64,000 nt of DNA from Phycisphaerales bacterium (GTDB taxonomy: Bacteria; Planctomycetota; Phycisphaerae; Phycisphaerales; UBA1924), in assembly GCA_016709445.1 (NCBI GenBank), contig JADJMV010000015.1, positions 65,175-129,174 on the forward strand. The letters are read 5' to 3'. The notes beneath the pieces were generated by a model. It worked only from the letters and a program-made list of their open reading frames with translations. It made no database searches and was not told the DNA's origin. The translations under genes were made by a program, and so were the position numbers. Position 1 is the stretch's first letter. Each line of letters starts with the position of its first letter. Shown here piece after piece: positions 26,504 through 35,441 of the stretch.

Positions 26504-28253
26504 GCGGCCCTCCCAGACTGGGCGGCCGGCGTGTCCTCATCCTGCTCGAGCTTGGTGACCCGGAGCGCCTCCTCGAGACTGGTGCGTCCATCGAGGGCGA
26601 GCAGCACGGCCTCGTCACGCAGCGTCTTGAGCCCCTGCCGGCGAGCTTCGGCGCGGATCTCGTGGGTGGCGGAGGCGCCGTGGATCATCCGGCGCATGCG
26701 CCCGTCGACCTCGAGCACCTCGTACACCCCCGCCCGCCCCTGGAACCCGCTGTCGTGACAGGACTGGCAACCGGTGCCCTTCTGGAACGCCCGGCCGGTC
26801 ATGCTCGGGATCCCCGCGTCGTGGAGCACGTCGTCGGTGGGGAAATACTTCGTCCGGCAGCTCGGGCAGATCGTCCTGGCCAGTCGCTGGGCGACGGCGC
26901 CGTTCATCGCGCTGGAGAGCAGGTACGACTCCACCCCCATGTCGAGCAATCGGGCGACTGCGCTCGCCGCGTCGTTGGTGTGGAGCGTGGCCAGCACACT
27001 GTGGCCGGTCAGCGCCGCCTGGACGGCGACATGGGCGGTCACATCGTCGCGGATCTCGCCGATCATGATCACGTCGGGGTCCTGCCGGAGGGCGCTGCGA
27101 AGCACGCGGGCGAACGAGAGCCCGATCGGCTCGTTCACACCGATCTGATTGACGCCGTCAAGCTGGTACTCGACCGGATCCTCGACGGTGATGATGTTCA
27201 GCTCGGGGCTGCAGATCAGGTCGAGTGCCGAGTAGAGCGTCGTCGTCTTGCCCGAGCCGGTCGGGCCGGTGACGAGCACCAGCCCGTGGGCCTCGCGGAG
27301 CACCCGCTTGAAGACCGCCAGCGGTTCCTGGCGAAACCCGAGGTCCTCCATCCGGACACGCAGGTTGCGCTTGTCCAGGATACGGACGACGAGCTTCTCC
27401 CCGAGAAGCGTCGGCATGCTGCTCACGCGGAGGTCGATCTCCCGCCCTCCACCACGATCCGGACCCGCCCCTCCTGCGGCAGGCGCTTCTCGGCGATATC
27501 CATCTTCCCAATGACCTTCACGCGCGACACGATGGCCGCGTGCATGCCCGCCGGGGGCTTCATCAGGTCGCGGAGCATCCCATCCACCCGATACCGCACG
27601 CGCGTGCCGTTCCGGTCCGGTTCGATGTGGATATCGCTGGCCCCGTGCCGCACGGCGGTCGAGAGCGCGACATTCACGAGGTTGATGATCGGGCTGCCCG
27701 CGACCATCCGATCGAGGTCGGTGGTCTCGCCGTCGTCGATGGTCTCGCGGTCGATGACCTCGACATCGGAGTGCTGCAGCTTGGTGAGAAACTCGTGGAC
27801 GTCGGCGTTGCCGCCCGCGTACTTCCTGAGGTATTCGAGGATGTTGGCCTCGAGCGCGAGCACCGGGCGGATATTGCACCCGGTGGCCGCCCGCAGACGA
27901 TCGATCGTCGGCGCCGACTGCGGCTCGGCCATGGCGACGGTCAGGGTGCCGCGGACCAGGAACATCGGGATGACCCGGAGCTTCTCGGCCTCCTGGTCCC
28001 CGATGAGCCTCACGAGGCCGGGATCGATCAGGCCGTGGCGCAGCGTGCAGCCGTTGACGCCCAGGCAGGAGGCCAGCGCCCGGACCAGCGTCGTGCCGGT
28101 GATCACCCCCTGTTCGACGAGCAGCTCGCCGAGCCGACGCCCGGACTCCCGCTGGTCCGCGAGGGCCCGCTGGAGCTGCGTTTCGGTGATCGCACCGGTG
28201 CGGAGCAGCGCCTGGCCGACCTGCATTTTCCTGAATTCCGGCCGGCCGTTCAC
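26500..28253 (-). CDS. pilB: Type IV pilus assembly ATPase PilB/GspE, one frameshift
   Basis: The protein, about 584 aa once rejoined, powers pilus assembly. Residues 1-150 are a MshE/GspE N-domain (GQALLRTGAITETQLQRAL...RLGELLVEQGVIT). The ATPase core follows: DIHIEPDRNGTRVRYRVDG, the Walker A VLVTGPTGSGKTTTLYSAL, Asp box VEDPVEYQ, Walker B DPDVIMIGEIRD, His box LTGHSVLATLHTNDA and the zinc tetracysteine CPSC...CQSC. The frame breaks within EGG/REIDLRVSS near 27440-27450. Adding one base makes 1755 nt, a whole number of codons, and gives the expected EIDLRVSSMPTLLGEKLVVRIL. As every catalytic motif is intact on both sides, a sequencing error is more likely than gene death. Overlaps STAS and pilC by 4 nt each. 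Confidence 0.9.
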
Positions 28254-28585
28254 AGGAAGCTCCTCACCGCCGTCGGGATGTCCTCGAAGTGCTCGAACTG
28301 CGATGCAACGTCGGTCAGCTCGAGAACCTCCCGAATCGTCTCGTTCACACCGCAGAGCTTCAGCGCCTGGCCCGCGTTGGAGAGCTCGTCCGCCAGGTCC
28401 AGCAGGGCCTCGATGCCCGCGCTATCGATGTAGGCCACGGCCGACGCGTCGAGCACCATCCGGCCCAGCGTCGAGGTGATCGTCTCCATACCCTTGTCGC
28501 GGAGCGCCTCGGCATCCTTCTGCACGAGCGGGCCACGCGGCTTGAGGACCGTCACCGCACCCTGCCGGTCAGTCTCGATCTGCAT
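28250..28585 (-). CDS. STAS-domain anti-sigma factor antagonist-like protein
   Basis: A 111-aa SpoIIAA-like STAS domain. The conserved phospho-site region VLDASAVAYIDSAGIEALLDL places the candidate phospho-Ser at S55 (DSAG). Such proteins take part in partner-switching with kinase/anti-sigma proteins. It sits between a histidine kinase gene and pilB and overlaps pilB by 4 nt, so it is part of the pilus operon and may tune its activity or expression. No serine kinase of the RsbW type or PP2C phosphatase is in the window. The ribosome site GGAGG lies just ahead of the ATG, inside the 3' end of the kinase gene. Confidence 0.9.
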   Translation of the reverse strand: MQIETDRQGAVTVLKPRGPLVQKDAEALRDKGMETITSTLGRMVLDASAVAYIDSAGIEALLDLADELSNAGQALKLCGVNETIREVLELTDVASQFEHFEDIPTAVRSFL

Positions 28586-30108
28586 GCACAGCCTCCGTCA
28601 AGCCGCCTGCACGGAGATCGCCTGGCCACCGGGAGCCAGAACGAGAACGTGCTCCCCACGTTCAACTCCGACTGCGCCACCACGTCACCTCCATGCAGCC
28701 TCGCGATGTCTCTCGCCAGCGCGAGCCCCAGTCCCGTTCCCGTCTCCGCCGTGACTCGGGGGTCGCTCCCCCGCACGAACCGGTCGAATACCTTCCCGAG
28801 ATCGTCCTCGCCGATGCCAATACCTGTATCGACCACCTCCGTGATGAGGCGATCGCCCTCCTCCCGCACCACCACACGGACCGTGCCGCCCCGCGGCGTG
28901 TACTTGACCGCGTTGCCCAGCAGGTTGTGCAGCACGAGGCCGATCTTCTCGCGGTCTCCCCGGATCATCGGGAACTTCGGCGGCATGTCGAACGTCAGCG
29001 TCAGCTGTTTTTGCTGCGCCGCCTGGGCGTAGTCGCTCTCGAGTTCGGAGAACATCTGGGCGATCCGCACCTCGCCATCGGTGACATTCAGACGGCCCGA
29101 CTGGATCTCCGCCACCGAGAGCATGTCGCTCACGATCCGGTCCAGGCGACCGGTCTCCTGGGTCAAGACATTGAGTGCGCGGCCTCGCTCCGCCGGATCG
29201 AGTTCCTCGTCGGTGAGCTCCTCGACGTAGAGCCGGATGTTGGTCAGCGGAGTGCGGAGCTCGTGCGCGGCCTGCGCCACGAACGCGTGCTGCACGGCCT
29301 CGCTGACACGCTGCTGCGTCACATCCTCGATCATCACGAGAACCCGCCGGCCCGTGTCGGCCCCGGATGAGCGGACGCTGAAGCGGAGCACGCCACGCTG
29401 CGGATCGGTCGCGTCACCCACATCGAACGATTGCTTCTGTCGTGACGAGGTCTCCGCCGCGTGGCGGACGGCCCCGAGCACTCGCTCATCTTTGATCGCC
29501 TGCCGGGCGTCCATCCCGTGCAAAGCCTCGCGCCGCGAGCCGAGCAGGATCGCCGCCGCCCCGTTGACGTACCGAATCACCAACTGCTCATCGACCACGA
29601 GAACCCCGTGCCAGAGCAGATCGGAGAAGCTCTCCCCGCCGCGTTCGCTGTTCGCGGGACGCAGCGCGGACGCCATCGCCTGCTTCTCGGCGTGCTCGAT
29701 CCGCCACTCCAGGAACGCGTTCCAGGCCTCCGCCAGGGGGCCGGCGCCCGACAGCCACAGCGCGCCCGCGGCCCGCTCGCCACGCACGAATGCCAGCAGG
29801 GCGTCACGGACCTGCAACAACGCCCGAAGGCGTCGTCGGGCCCAGATCCCGGCGGCGAGGGTGAGGACCAGGAAGACGCCGCTGGAGAGCGCCAACCCCT
29901 GTCGATCTGGGAGGGCGACTCCCTGGGAGACCAGCCAACCCGAGGTTGCGTCCGGCAGGCACAGGTAGCCGAGGGCGCCGACTCCGACCACGCCCAGGGC
30001 CCCGACGAGGGTCGGGCCCACCACGGTGAGGGCACGAGATTTCCCTTGCCGCACCGGCGGCGGCGGTACTGCCTCGGGCTTCACGGGCTGCGGATGTGAG
30101 GATGGCAC
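28552..30108 (-). CDS. Sensor histidine kinase with PAS domain
   Basis: A membrane histidine kinase of about 518 aa, started at GTG 30108 behind a GGGAG ribosome site (an earlier codon at 30240 leads into a low-complexity stretch). It has two N-terminal helices (residues about 26-50 and 70-90), a PAS-like domain near 160-280 (FSDLLWHGVLVVDEQLVIRYVNGAAAILLGSR), and a HisKA/HATPase core. The phospho-His lies in QAAHELRTPLTNIRLY; N box NLLGNAVKYTPRGG; G1 DTGIGIGEDDLGKVFDRFVRG; G2 GTGLGLALARDIARLHGG. The last 30 residues (ARRSPCRRLDGG...) look wrong; one added base would end the protein earlier as QAISVQAA, just ahead of the STAS gene's ribosome site. No response regulator is adjacent. Confidence 0.9.
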   Translation of the reverse strand: MPSSHPQPVKPEAVPPPPVRQGKSRALTVVGPTLVGALGVVGVGALGYLCLPDATSGWLVSQGVALPDRQGLALSSGVFLVLTLAAGIWARRRLRALLQVRDALLAFVRGERAAGALWLSGAGPLAEAWNAFLEWRIEHAEKQAMASALRPANSERGGESFSDLLWHGVLVVDEQLVIRYVNGAAAILLGSRREALHGMDARQAIKDERVLGAVRHAAETSSRQKQSFDVGDATDPQRGVLRFSVRSSGADTGRRVLVMIEDVTQQRVSEAVQHAFVAQAAHELRTPLTNIRLYVEELTDEELDPAERGRALNVLTQETGRLDRIVSDMLSVAEIQSGRLNVTDGEVRIAQMFSELESDYAQAAQQKQLTLTFDMPPKFPMIRGDREKIGLVLHNLLGNAVKYTPRGGTVRVVVREEGDRLITEVVDTGIGIGEDDLGKVFDRFVRGSDPRVTAETGTGLGLALARDIARLHGGDVVAQSELNVGSTFSFWLPVARRSPCRRLDGGCACRSRLTGRVR

Positions 30109-30269
30109 GGCGGACTCCCGCGATATCGGTTCTCGCGGAAGGTCATCGGTCCGACCCCGGTGCCTTTTGAGGCTCCATCGCGAGTTCGGCCCTTTCGCCC
30201 GAGCGGTCGGTCTTTTCGGCGCGACGTCCGTGCTGTACACTCGGCGCGTTCCGCATACAGGAGCCCGTT

Positions 30270-32507
30270 ATGACGAATCCCCGCGTTGGTGCGCTATGCC
30301 TCGCTTTGGCCTCCCTGACGGCCGCCGCCGGCGCGGCTCCTGGCGATAGGTCCGATAAGGATTGGCGGAAACTCGCCGATCCTTGGGCTCCCGTCCGGGG
30401 TGAGGTGCTTCGCGGCCCGTTCACGGCCGCGCGGGGCGAGGCCGGGGGCTTTCCTGCGTCGAACATCACCCTGCTCTCGTGGGTCCCGCTCAACAACTTC
30501 CCGGAGAGTCAGGACTCCGGGAACGACTGCTGGGGATATGTCTCACCATCCGGCCGCGAGTACGCGATCATCGGATTGCACTCGGGCTTCTCGATCCTCG
30601 AGGTGACCGACCCGACCGACCCGCACCAGATCGGGTTCGTCCCCGGCAACGGCAGTGTCTGGCGCGACGTGAAGGTCATTGGTTCCTACGCCTACGGGGT
30701 GAGCGAGGGCGGCCTGGGGATCCAGGTCATCGACCTCTCGCAGGTCGACGACGGCATCGTGACGCACGTCAAGAACAAGACCCAGAGCGGTCACTCATCG
30801 ACGCACAACATCGCCGCGAATCCGGACTCGGGGTATCTGTACCTGTGCGGCGCCAACATCGGGAATGGTGGGCTTGTTGCGGTCTCCACGACGGATCCGA
30901 CAGACCCGACGATCGTCGGCGCTTGGACGACGCGCTACGTCCACGACGTGCAGATTGTCACCTACACGTCCGGCCCATACGCCGGGCGTGAGATCGCATA
31001 CTGCTGCACGGGGAGCGGCGGTCTGGATGTCGTTGACGTGACGAACAAGAGCAATATGTTCCGTATCGGAGGCCACAAGTACGCCGGCACACACTACTGC
31101 CACCAGGCGTGGCTGTCCGAGGACCGGCACTACCTGTTTGTCAACGACGAGATGGACGAGGGCACCTCATTCAGCGTGACCACGACCCACGTGCTGGACG
31201 TCAGCGATCCAGCCCACCCGACGCAGGTGACCACGTTCACCTCCGGCGCCGCCAGCACGGATCACAATCTGTATGTGGTTGGCAACCACGCCTTCGAGGC
31301 AAACTACATGTCCGGGCTCCGCATCTTCGACATCTCGAATCCCCTCGCCGCGCAGGAGATCGGATACCTCGACACCTCCCCGGACAAGGACCAGCCCGGA
31401 TACCACGGGGCGTGGAGTTGCTACCCCTACTTCCCCAGCGGCACGATTCTCATCAGCGATATCGAGCGCGGGCTGTTCGTCCTGCGGCTCGGCACCAGCC
31501 GGCTGGAGTTCGCGTTCCCCGATGGCCTGCCCGAGTACGTCCGCCCCGGGTTGCCGACGCGGGTCCGGACCACTGTGACGCAGAATGGTGTCGAGCTCGA
31601 CCCCACCACCGTCACGCTCGTCCGAAAGACGGCGGACGGCGAGGTGCGGACCCCGATGACTCCGGACGGCGAGGGCGGCTACTCGGCCGAACTTCCTGCG
31701 GGAGAGTGCTTCGACACCATGGACTATTGGTTCACTGCCCGTGATACGGGCGGACTGTCCTACATCGAGCCCTTCAATGCCCCGATCGACGGCGGTTTCG
31801 AGGCGGAAGTGGCCACCGGAACCGACCAGGTCTTTACCGATGACTTCTCTGCCGACCAAGGCTGGCAGGCCGACAACTCCCGGGCCTCCGCCGGCGGATG
31901 GGCCCGCGTGCAACCAGTCGCGGGGAACAACATTGAACCCGGAGCCGACGCCGACGGCTCCGGCTTCGCCTTTCTGACCGGGGCCGCCCCCGGAGAGTCG
32001 CTCGTTGGCGGCCCGATCACGCTGACTTCACCGGCATTCGATCTGAGCGCTTCACCGCTCGCCGACGTGCACTACGCGGCCTGGTTTGCCGCCGATGGCC
32101 CGTTCGTCGGCCGCCTGACTGTCGAGGTCTCGGGCGATGACGGCGCGTCGTGGACGCTCGCCGCGTCGCACGGCAAGGACACGTTTTGGGAATCGAATGT
32201 AATCCGGATCGCCGACTACGTCAGCCCGAGCAGCAAGGTGCGGGTCCGGTTCACCGCGAACAACTCGGCGGGCATTTCCGAGGTTGAGGCCGGGGTTGAC
32301 GCCTTCCGTGTAGTCTCGCCGGTCTGCGAGCCCTGCGTGGCGGATTACAACCACGATGGCGGGGTGAACACTCTCGACTTCATCGCCTATCTCAATGACT
32401 TCACCGGTTCGACACACAACGGCGACCCGGACCTGAACGCCGATGGTCAGGTGAACACGCTCGATTTCCTCCTCTTCCTGAACCTCTTCTCCGCAGGCTG
32501 CCCGTAA
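30270..32507 (+). CDS. Secreted LVIVD-repeat (choice-of-anchor B) protein with GC-type dockerin
   Basis: A 745-aa secreted protein. The signal peptide is residues 1-24 (ALCLALASLTAAAGA). From about 55 to 430 it carries a beta-propeller of LVIVD-type repeats (GFSILEVTDPTDPHQIGFVPG, LVAVSTTDPTDPTIVGAW, THVLDVSDPAHPTQVTTF, LRIFDISNPLAAQEIGYL) of the choice-of-anchor B family. A beta-sandwich region follows at 500-680. Residues 685-745 are a GC-type dockerin: CVADYNHDGGVNTLDFIAYL ... DLNADGQVNTLDFLLFL...AGCP, two EF-like loops. This anchor type is typical of Phycisphaerae, in which it serves for surface attachment without a classical cellulosome. ATG 30270 has the ribosome site CAGGAG. The substrate or role is unknown. 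Confidence 0.86.
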   Translation: MTNPRVGALCLALASLTAAAGAAPGDRSDKDWRKLADPWAPVRGEVLRGPFTAARGEAGGFPASNITLLSWVPLNNFPESQDSGNDCWGYVSPSGREYAIIGLHSGFSILEVTDPTDPHQIGFVPGNGSVWRDVKVIGSYAYGVSEGGLGIQVIDLSQVDDGIVTHVKNKTQSGHSSTHNIAANPDSGYLYLCGANIGNGGLVAVSTTDPTDPTIVGAWTTRYVHDVQIVTYTSGPYAGREIAYCCTGSGGLDVVDVTNKSNMFRIGGHKYAGTHYCHQAWLSEDRHYLFVNDEMDEGTSFSVTTTHVLDVSDPAHPTQVTTFTSGAASTDHNLYVVGNHAFEANYMSGLRIFDISNPLAAQEIGYLDTSPDKDQPGYHGAWSCYPYFPSGTILISDIERGLFVLRLGTSRLEFAFPDGLPEYVRPGLPTRVRTTVTQNGVELDPTTVTLVRKTADGEVRTPMTPDGEGGYSAELPAGECFDTMDYWFTARDTGGLSYIEPFNAPIDGGFEAEVATGTDQVFTDDFSADQGWQADNSRASAGGWARVQPVAGNNIEPGADADGSGFAFLTGAAPGESLVGGPITLTSPAFDLSASPLADVHYAAWFAADGPFVGRLTVEVSGDDGASWTLAASHGKDTFWESNVIRIADYVSPSSKVRVRFTANNSAGISEVEAGVDAFRVVSPVCEPCVADYNHDGGVNTLDFIAYLNDFTGSTHNGDPDLNADGQVNTLDFLLFLNLFSAGCP

Positions 32508-33159
32508 GGTCGCTCGGGAACGCCCCCCGCCTCTGTCCGCCCAGTCCACGGCTTCTTCCCGACGCGCCGGAAGACCAGACCTCGACCGGCCGCAGCGTCG
32601 GCGATTGGGATCAGTCGTTCAGATCGTCGGATACCCGGCGCCAGCCTGGCACCACCAAGGGTGGTCGCGCGCCAACCCGGGCCCGAAAGCCAGACAACCG
32701 CTGAAGTGGATTGTTTGTGGCAGCGCCCTGCGACGACTGCCGGCAGGCCAGCGTCCTCTCTCCGACGAGAGCCCGACTCTCGGGGCCCATCGTGAGCGAG
32801 GATCGACTCGCGGCGGTTCGCCGCGCGATCCCGCGCCGCCCCGAACTCCCTGCCGAAGCAGTCGGACCTCCTTCCCGGCGGTGCGGACCGGGTGTGGCTC
32901 TGTTGCTTTGCTTGGAGCCATTACTCGTGCATGGGCTTGTTCTCCGAGACCGCCAGCCCGCCGCCGGGCCGGAGACCCGCGACCAGGGAATGCACTGGCC
33001 TTGCAGTGGGCTTTCTGCCGTCCAATCCGCGGCCGCCGCAGGTGATTGAACGCGAATTCCACACTGGAACGGCATATAGTGATATCCTGATACGATTGTC
33101 TGTATTGACTGCCGGGTCATGGTGTCGCAACCTGTTTGGCCGGCGTCTGGCGGTGAGGT
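32508..33159. other. 652-nt spacer upstream of the multihaem operon
   Basis: No convincing gene on either strand; the frames here have the arginine/proline-rich composition of chance frames. The last 110 nt before 33160 are richer in A/T than the rest, with TATAGT near 33074-33079 and TTGACT near 33103-33108. The operon promoter is probably in this part, although no -35/-10 pair has good spacing. I saw no clear terminator after the dockerin gene. Confidence 0.4.
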
Positions 33160-35424
33160 GTGCGCAGAACGTTCGGGCATCGTGGGTTTGGGAGATTGCG
33201 GCCGGGCCGGGGCGTTCGGCACGGCTTCGGGACTGCTTTAGCGGGTGTGCTCTGTCTGGGATGGGCGATCCCCGCGAGCGGACAGGAAGTGGAGGCGAAC
33301 CGCCGCTGCCTGCAGTGCCACGGCCAGGAGCACATCGGCGAGTTGAATCCCGGAGAGCGGCTTTCGATGGTCGGCACGTGGCTCGGGGAAGACGGCGCCC
33401 CCGCGTCGCCCTCCGAGACGCACCGAGCTCTGCGCGGCGACGAGCCGGCCACGCGCCCCCTCCTCTACATTTCGCCCGACGCGCTGCACGGGAGCACGCA
33501 CGCGGGCCTGGCGTGCGTCGACTGCCACGAGGACGCGGCGCGTCTGCCGCATGAGCCCCGGCTCAATCTCCAGACGTGCGCAACGCAGTGCCACGCCAAG
33601 GAAGCGACCGAGTATCCCACCGGAGCGCACGAGGAAGCCCTCCTCCGCGGCGACAAGCTCGCGCCCACCTGCGCCTCCTGCCATGGCGGTCACCAGATCC
33701 TGCCGGTCGGGGACCGCCAATCCCCCCAGCACCGGCTGAACAGCATCTTCCTCTGCGCCGACTGCCACGAGCGCCACATGCGTGACACGCCCGGCGGGTA
33801 CAAACCCCGGTCCCACATCGAGGCCTACCTCCAGAGCGCGCACGGCAAGGCGGTGACCCAGAGCGGCCTCGTGGCGGCTCCGACCTGCGCGGACTGCCAC
33901 GGCGCGCACGGCGTGCATCCAGTCTCTGATCCCGCGTCACCGGTGCACCGCGACAAGATCCCCCAGACCTGCGGGGCCTGCCACGTGGGAATCCTGAGCG
34001 TTTATCAGAAGAGCATCCACGGCGTGAAAGCCGCGGAAGGGGATGCCGACGCGCCGGTCTGCACCGACTGCCATACGTCGCACGAGATCATCCAGCCGGA
34101 CAAGGTCGCGTTCAAGCTGGCCAGTGGAGACCGGTGCGGGAAGTGTCACGAAGACCGCATCGAGCACTACCGGGAGACATTCCACGGCAAGGCATTGACG
34201 CTGGGCCGGGCGAGCGTCGCGGCCTGCTACGACTGCCACGGGCATCACGACATTGTGCCGATCGACGACCCGAAGAGCCGGTTGCATGGCGACAACAAGC
34301 TCAAGACCTGCCAGCAATGCCATCCCTCCGCGACGGCCAAGTTCACGGGGTATCTCGCGCACGCCGATCATCTCAATCGCAAGCTCTACCCGGTGCTCTA
34401 CTGGACCTTCATCGTCATGACGATGATCGTCGTCGGCACGTTTCTCTTCTTCGGCGCCCACACGCTTCTGTGGACGGTCCGGTCGGCCGTGCTCTATATC
34501 CGCGACCGGAAGGCGTTCCGCGAGGCCAAACGCCAGGCGCTGCTCGACAAGGAGGCTTTCGTGCGGTTCCGGCCGTTCGAGCGGTTCCTGCACATCCTCG
34601 TGATGTCGAGCTTCCTGCTCCTCGTCGCCACGGGCATGCCCCTGAAGTTCTACTACACCCACTGGGCTAAGGAGGTCGTTCGGTACATCGGTGGGTTGGA
34701 GGCCGCGGCCCAACTCCACCGCCTCGGCGCCGTCATCACGTTTACCTACTTCACGTTGCACATCAGCAGCATGATGATGGCGGCGTTCAACGGGCGGGCG
34801 ATGTTCCGCAACCCCAAGACGGGCCGCTTCAGCCCCCGGAGATTCCTCGGAGTGCTCTTCGGGCCCGACCTCCCCTATCCCCACATACAGGACTTGCGTG
34901 ACTGGTGGGCGCACCAGAAGTGGTTCTTCGGGCGCGGCCCCCGACCGCAATTCGACAAGTGGACCTACTGGGAGAAGTTCGACTACATGGCGGTGTTCTG
35001 GGGTGTCGCGGTGATCGGGCTGAGCGGGCTGGTCATGTGGTTCCCAGAGTTCTTTACCCGGTTCCTCCCCGGCTGGATCATCAATGTCGCGTTGATCGTG
35101 CACAGCGACGAGGCGCTGCTGGCGGCCGGGTTCATCTTCGCGTTCCACTTCTTCAACGTCCATTTCCGCCTGGAGAAATTCCCGATCGACTCGGTGATCT
35201 TCTCGGGACGTATTTCCAAGACCGAGATGCTCCACGAGCGCAGACGCTGGTACGACAGGCTTGTGGCGACCGGCCGCCTGGACGCCATCCGCATGAAGGA
35301 CGAGTGGTCGCAATGGCGTCGTGTGATCCACCCCGTGGGTTTCCTGGCCTTCGGCCTCGGTCTCGTGCTGCTGGTCCTCATCATCTACGCCATGGGTTCC
35401 CGCCTGATCGGCGGAGGCCATTAG
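33160..35424 (+). CDS. Multihaem cytochrome c fused to b-type membrane domain (CbcL-like quinol oxidoreductase), paralog 1
   Basis: A 754-aa fusion of two electron-transfer domains. After a signal peptide (FGTALAGVLCLGWAIPASG) comes a periplasmic domain (residues about 45-395) with 10 CXXCH motifs and one CX3CH motif, CATQCH. From about residue 408 there is a membrane domain of five helices with likely b-haem histidines: RFLHILVMSSFLLL, LHRLGAVITFTYFTLH and AFHFFNVHFRLEKFP. This is the layout of Geobacter CbcL, an inner-membrane protein that moves electrons from menaquinol to periplasmic cytochromes. The GTG at 33160 is taken as start. Paralog 2 follows after 17 nt. I infer quinol oxidation and delivery to the downstream cytochromes; the reverse direction is also possible. 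Confidence 0.88.
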   Translation: MRRTFGHRGFGRLRPGRGVRHGFGTALAGVLCLGWAIPASGQEVEANRRCLQCHGQEHIGELNPGERLSMVGTWLGEDGAPASPSETHRALRGDEPATRPLLYISPDALHGSTHAGLACVDCHEDAARLPHEPRLNLQTCATQCHAKEATEYPTGAHEEALLRGDKLAPTCASCHGGHQILPVGDRQSPQHRLNSIFLCADCHERHMRDTPGGYKPRSHIEAYLQSAHGKAVTQSGLVAAPTCADCHGAHGVHPVSDPASPVHRDKIPQTCGACHVGILSVYQKSIHGVKAAEGDADAPVCTDCHTSHEIIQPDKVAFKLASGDRCGKCHEDRIEHYRETFHGKALTLGRASVAACYDCHGHHDIVPIDDPKSRLHGDNKLKTCQQCHPSATAKFTGYLAHADHLNRKLYPVLYWTFIVMTMIVVGTFLFFGAHTLLWTVRSAVLYIRDRKAFREAKRQALLDKEAFVRFRPFERFLHILVMSSFLLLVATGMPLKFYYTHWAKEVVRYIGGLEAAAQLHRLGAVITFTYFTLHISSMMMAAFNGRAMFRNPKTGRFSPRRFLGVLFGPDLPYPHIQDLRDWWAHQKWFFGRGPRPQFDKWTYWEKFDYMAVFWGVAVIGLSGLVMWFPEFFTRFLPGWIINVALIVHSDEALLAAGFIFAFHFFNVHFRLEKFPIDSVIFSGRISKTEMLHERRRWYDRLVATGRLDAIRMKDEWSQWRRVIHPVGFLAFGLGLVLLVLIIYAMGSRLIGGGH

Positions 35425-35441
35425 CCAAAGAGGGGTCGTCG

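Noticed and set aside
24234..26618. 794-aa open frame running into pilM
   Set aside because: The first 446 residues overlap pilC in another frame and are not protein-like; pilM starts at 25280.
28552..28600. Programmed overlap of the kinase gene with the STAS gene
   Set aside because: The 34-nt overlap holds a poor protein tail. A single missing base that would end the kinase as QAISVQAA is a simpler explanation, but I could not prove it.
32605..33222. Several 100- to 200-aa frames in the spacer before the haem operon
   Set aside because: Arg/Pro/Gly-rich with no motif, no ribosome site and strong mutual overlap on both strands.
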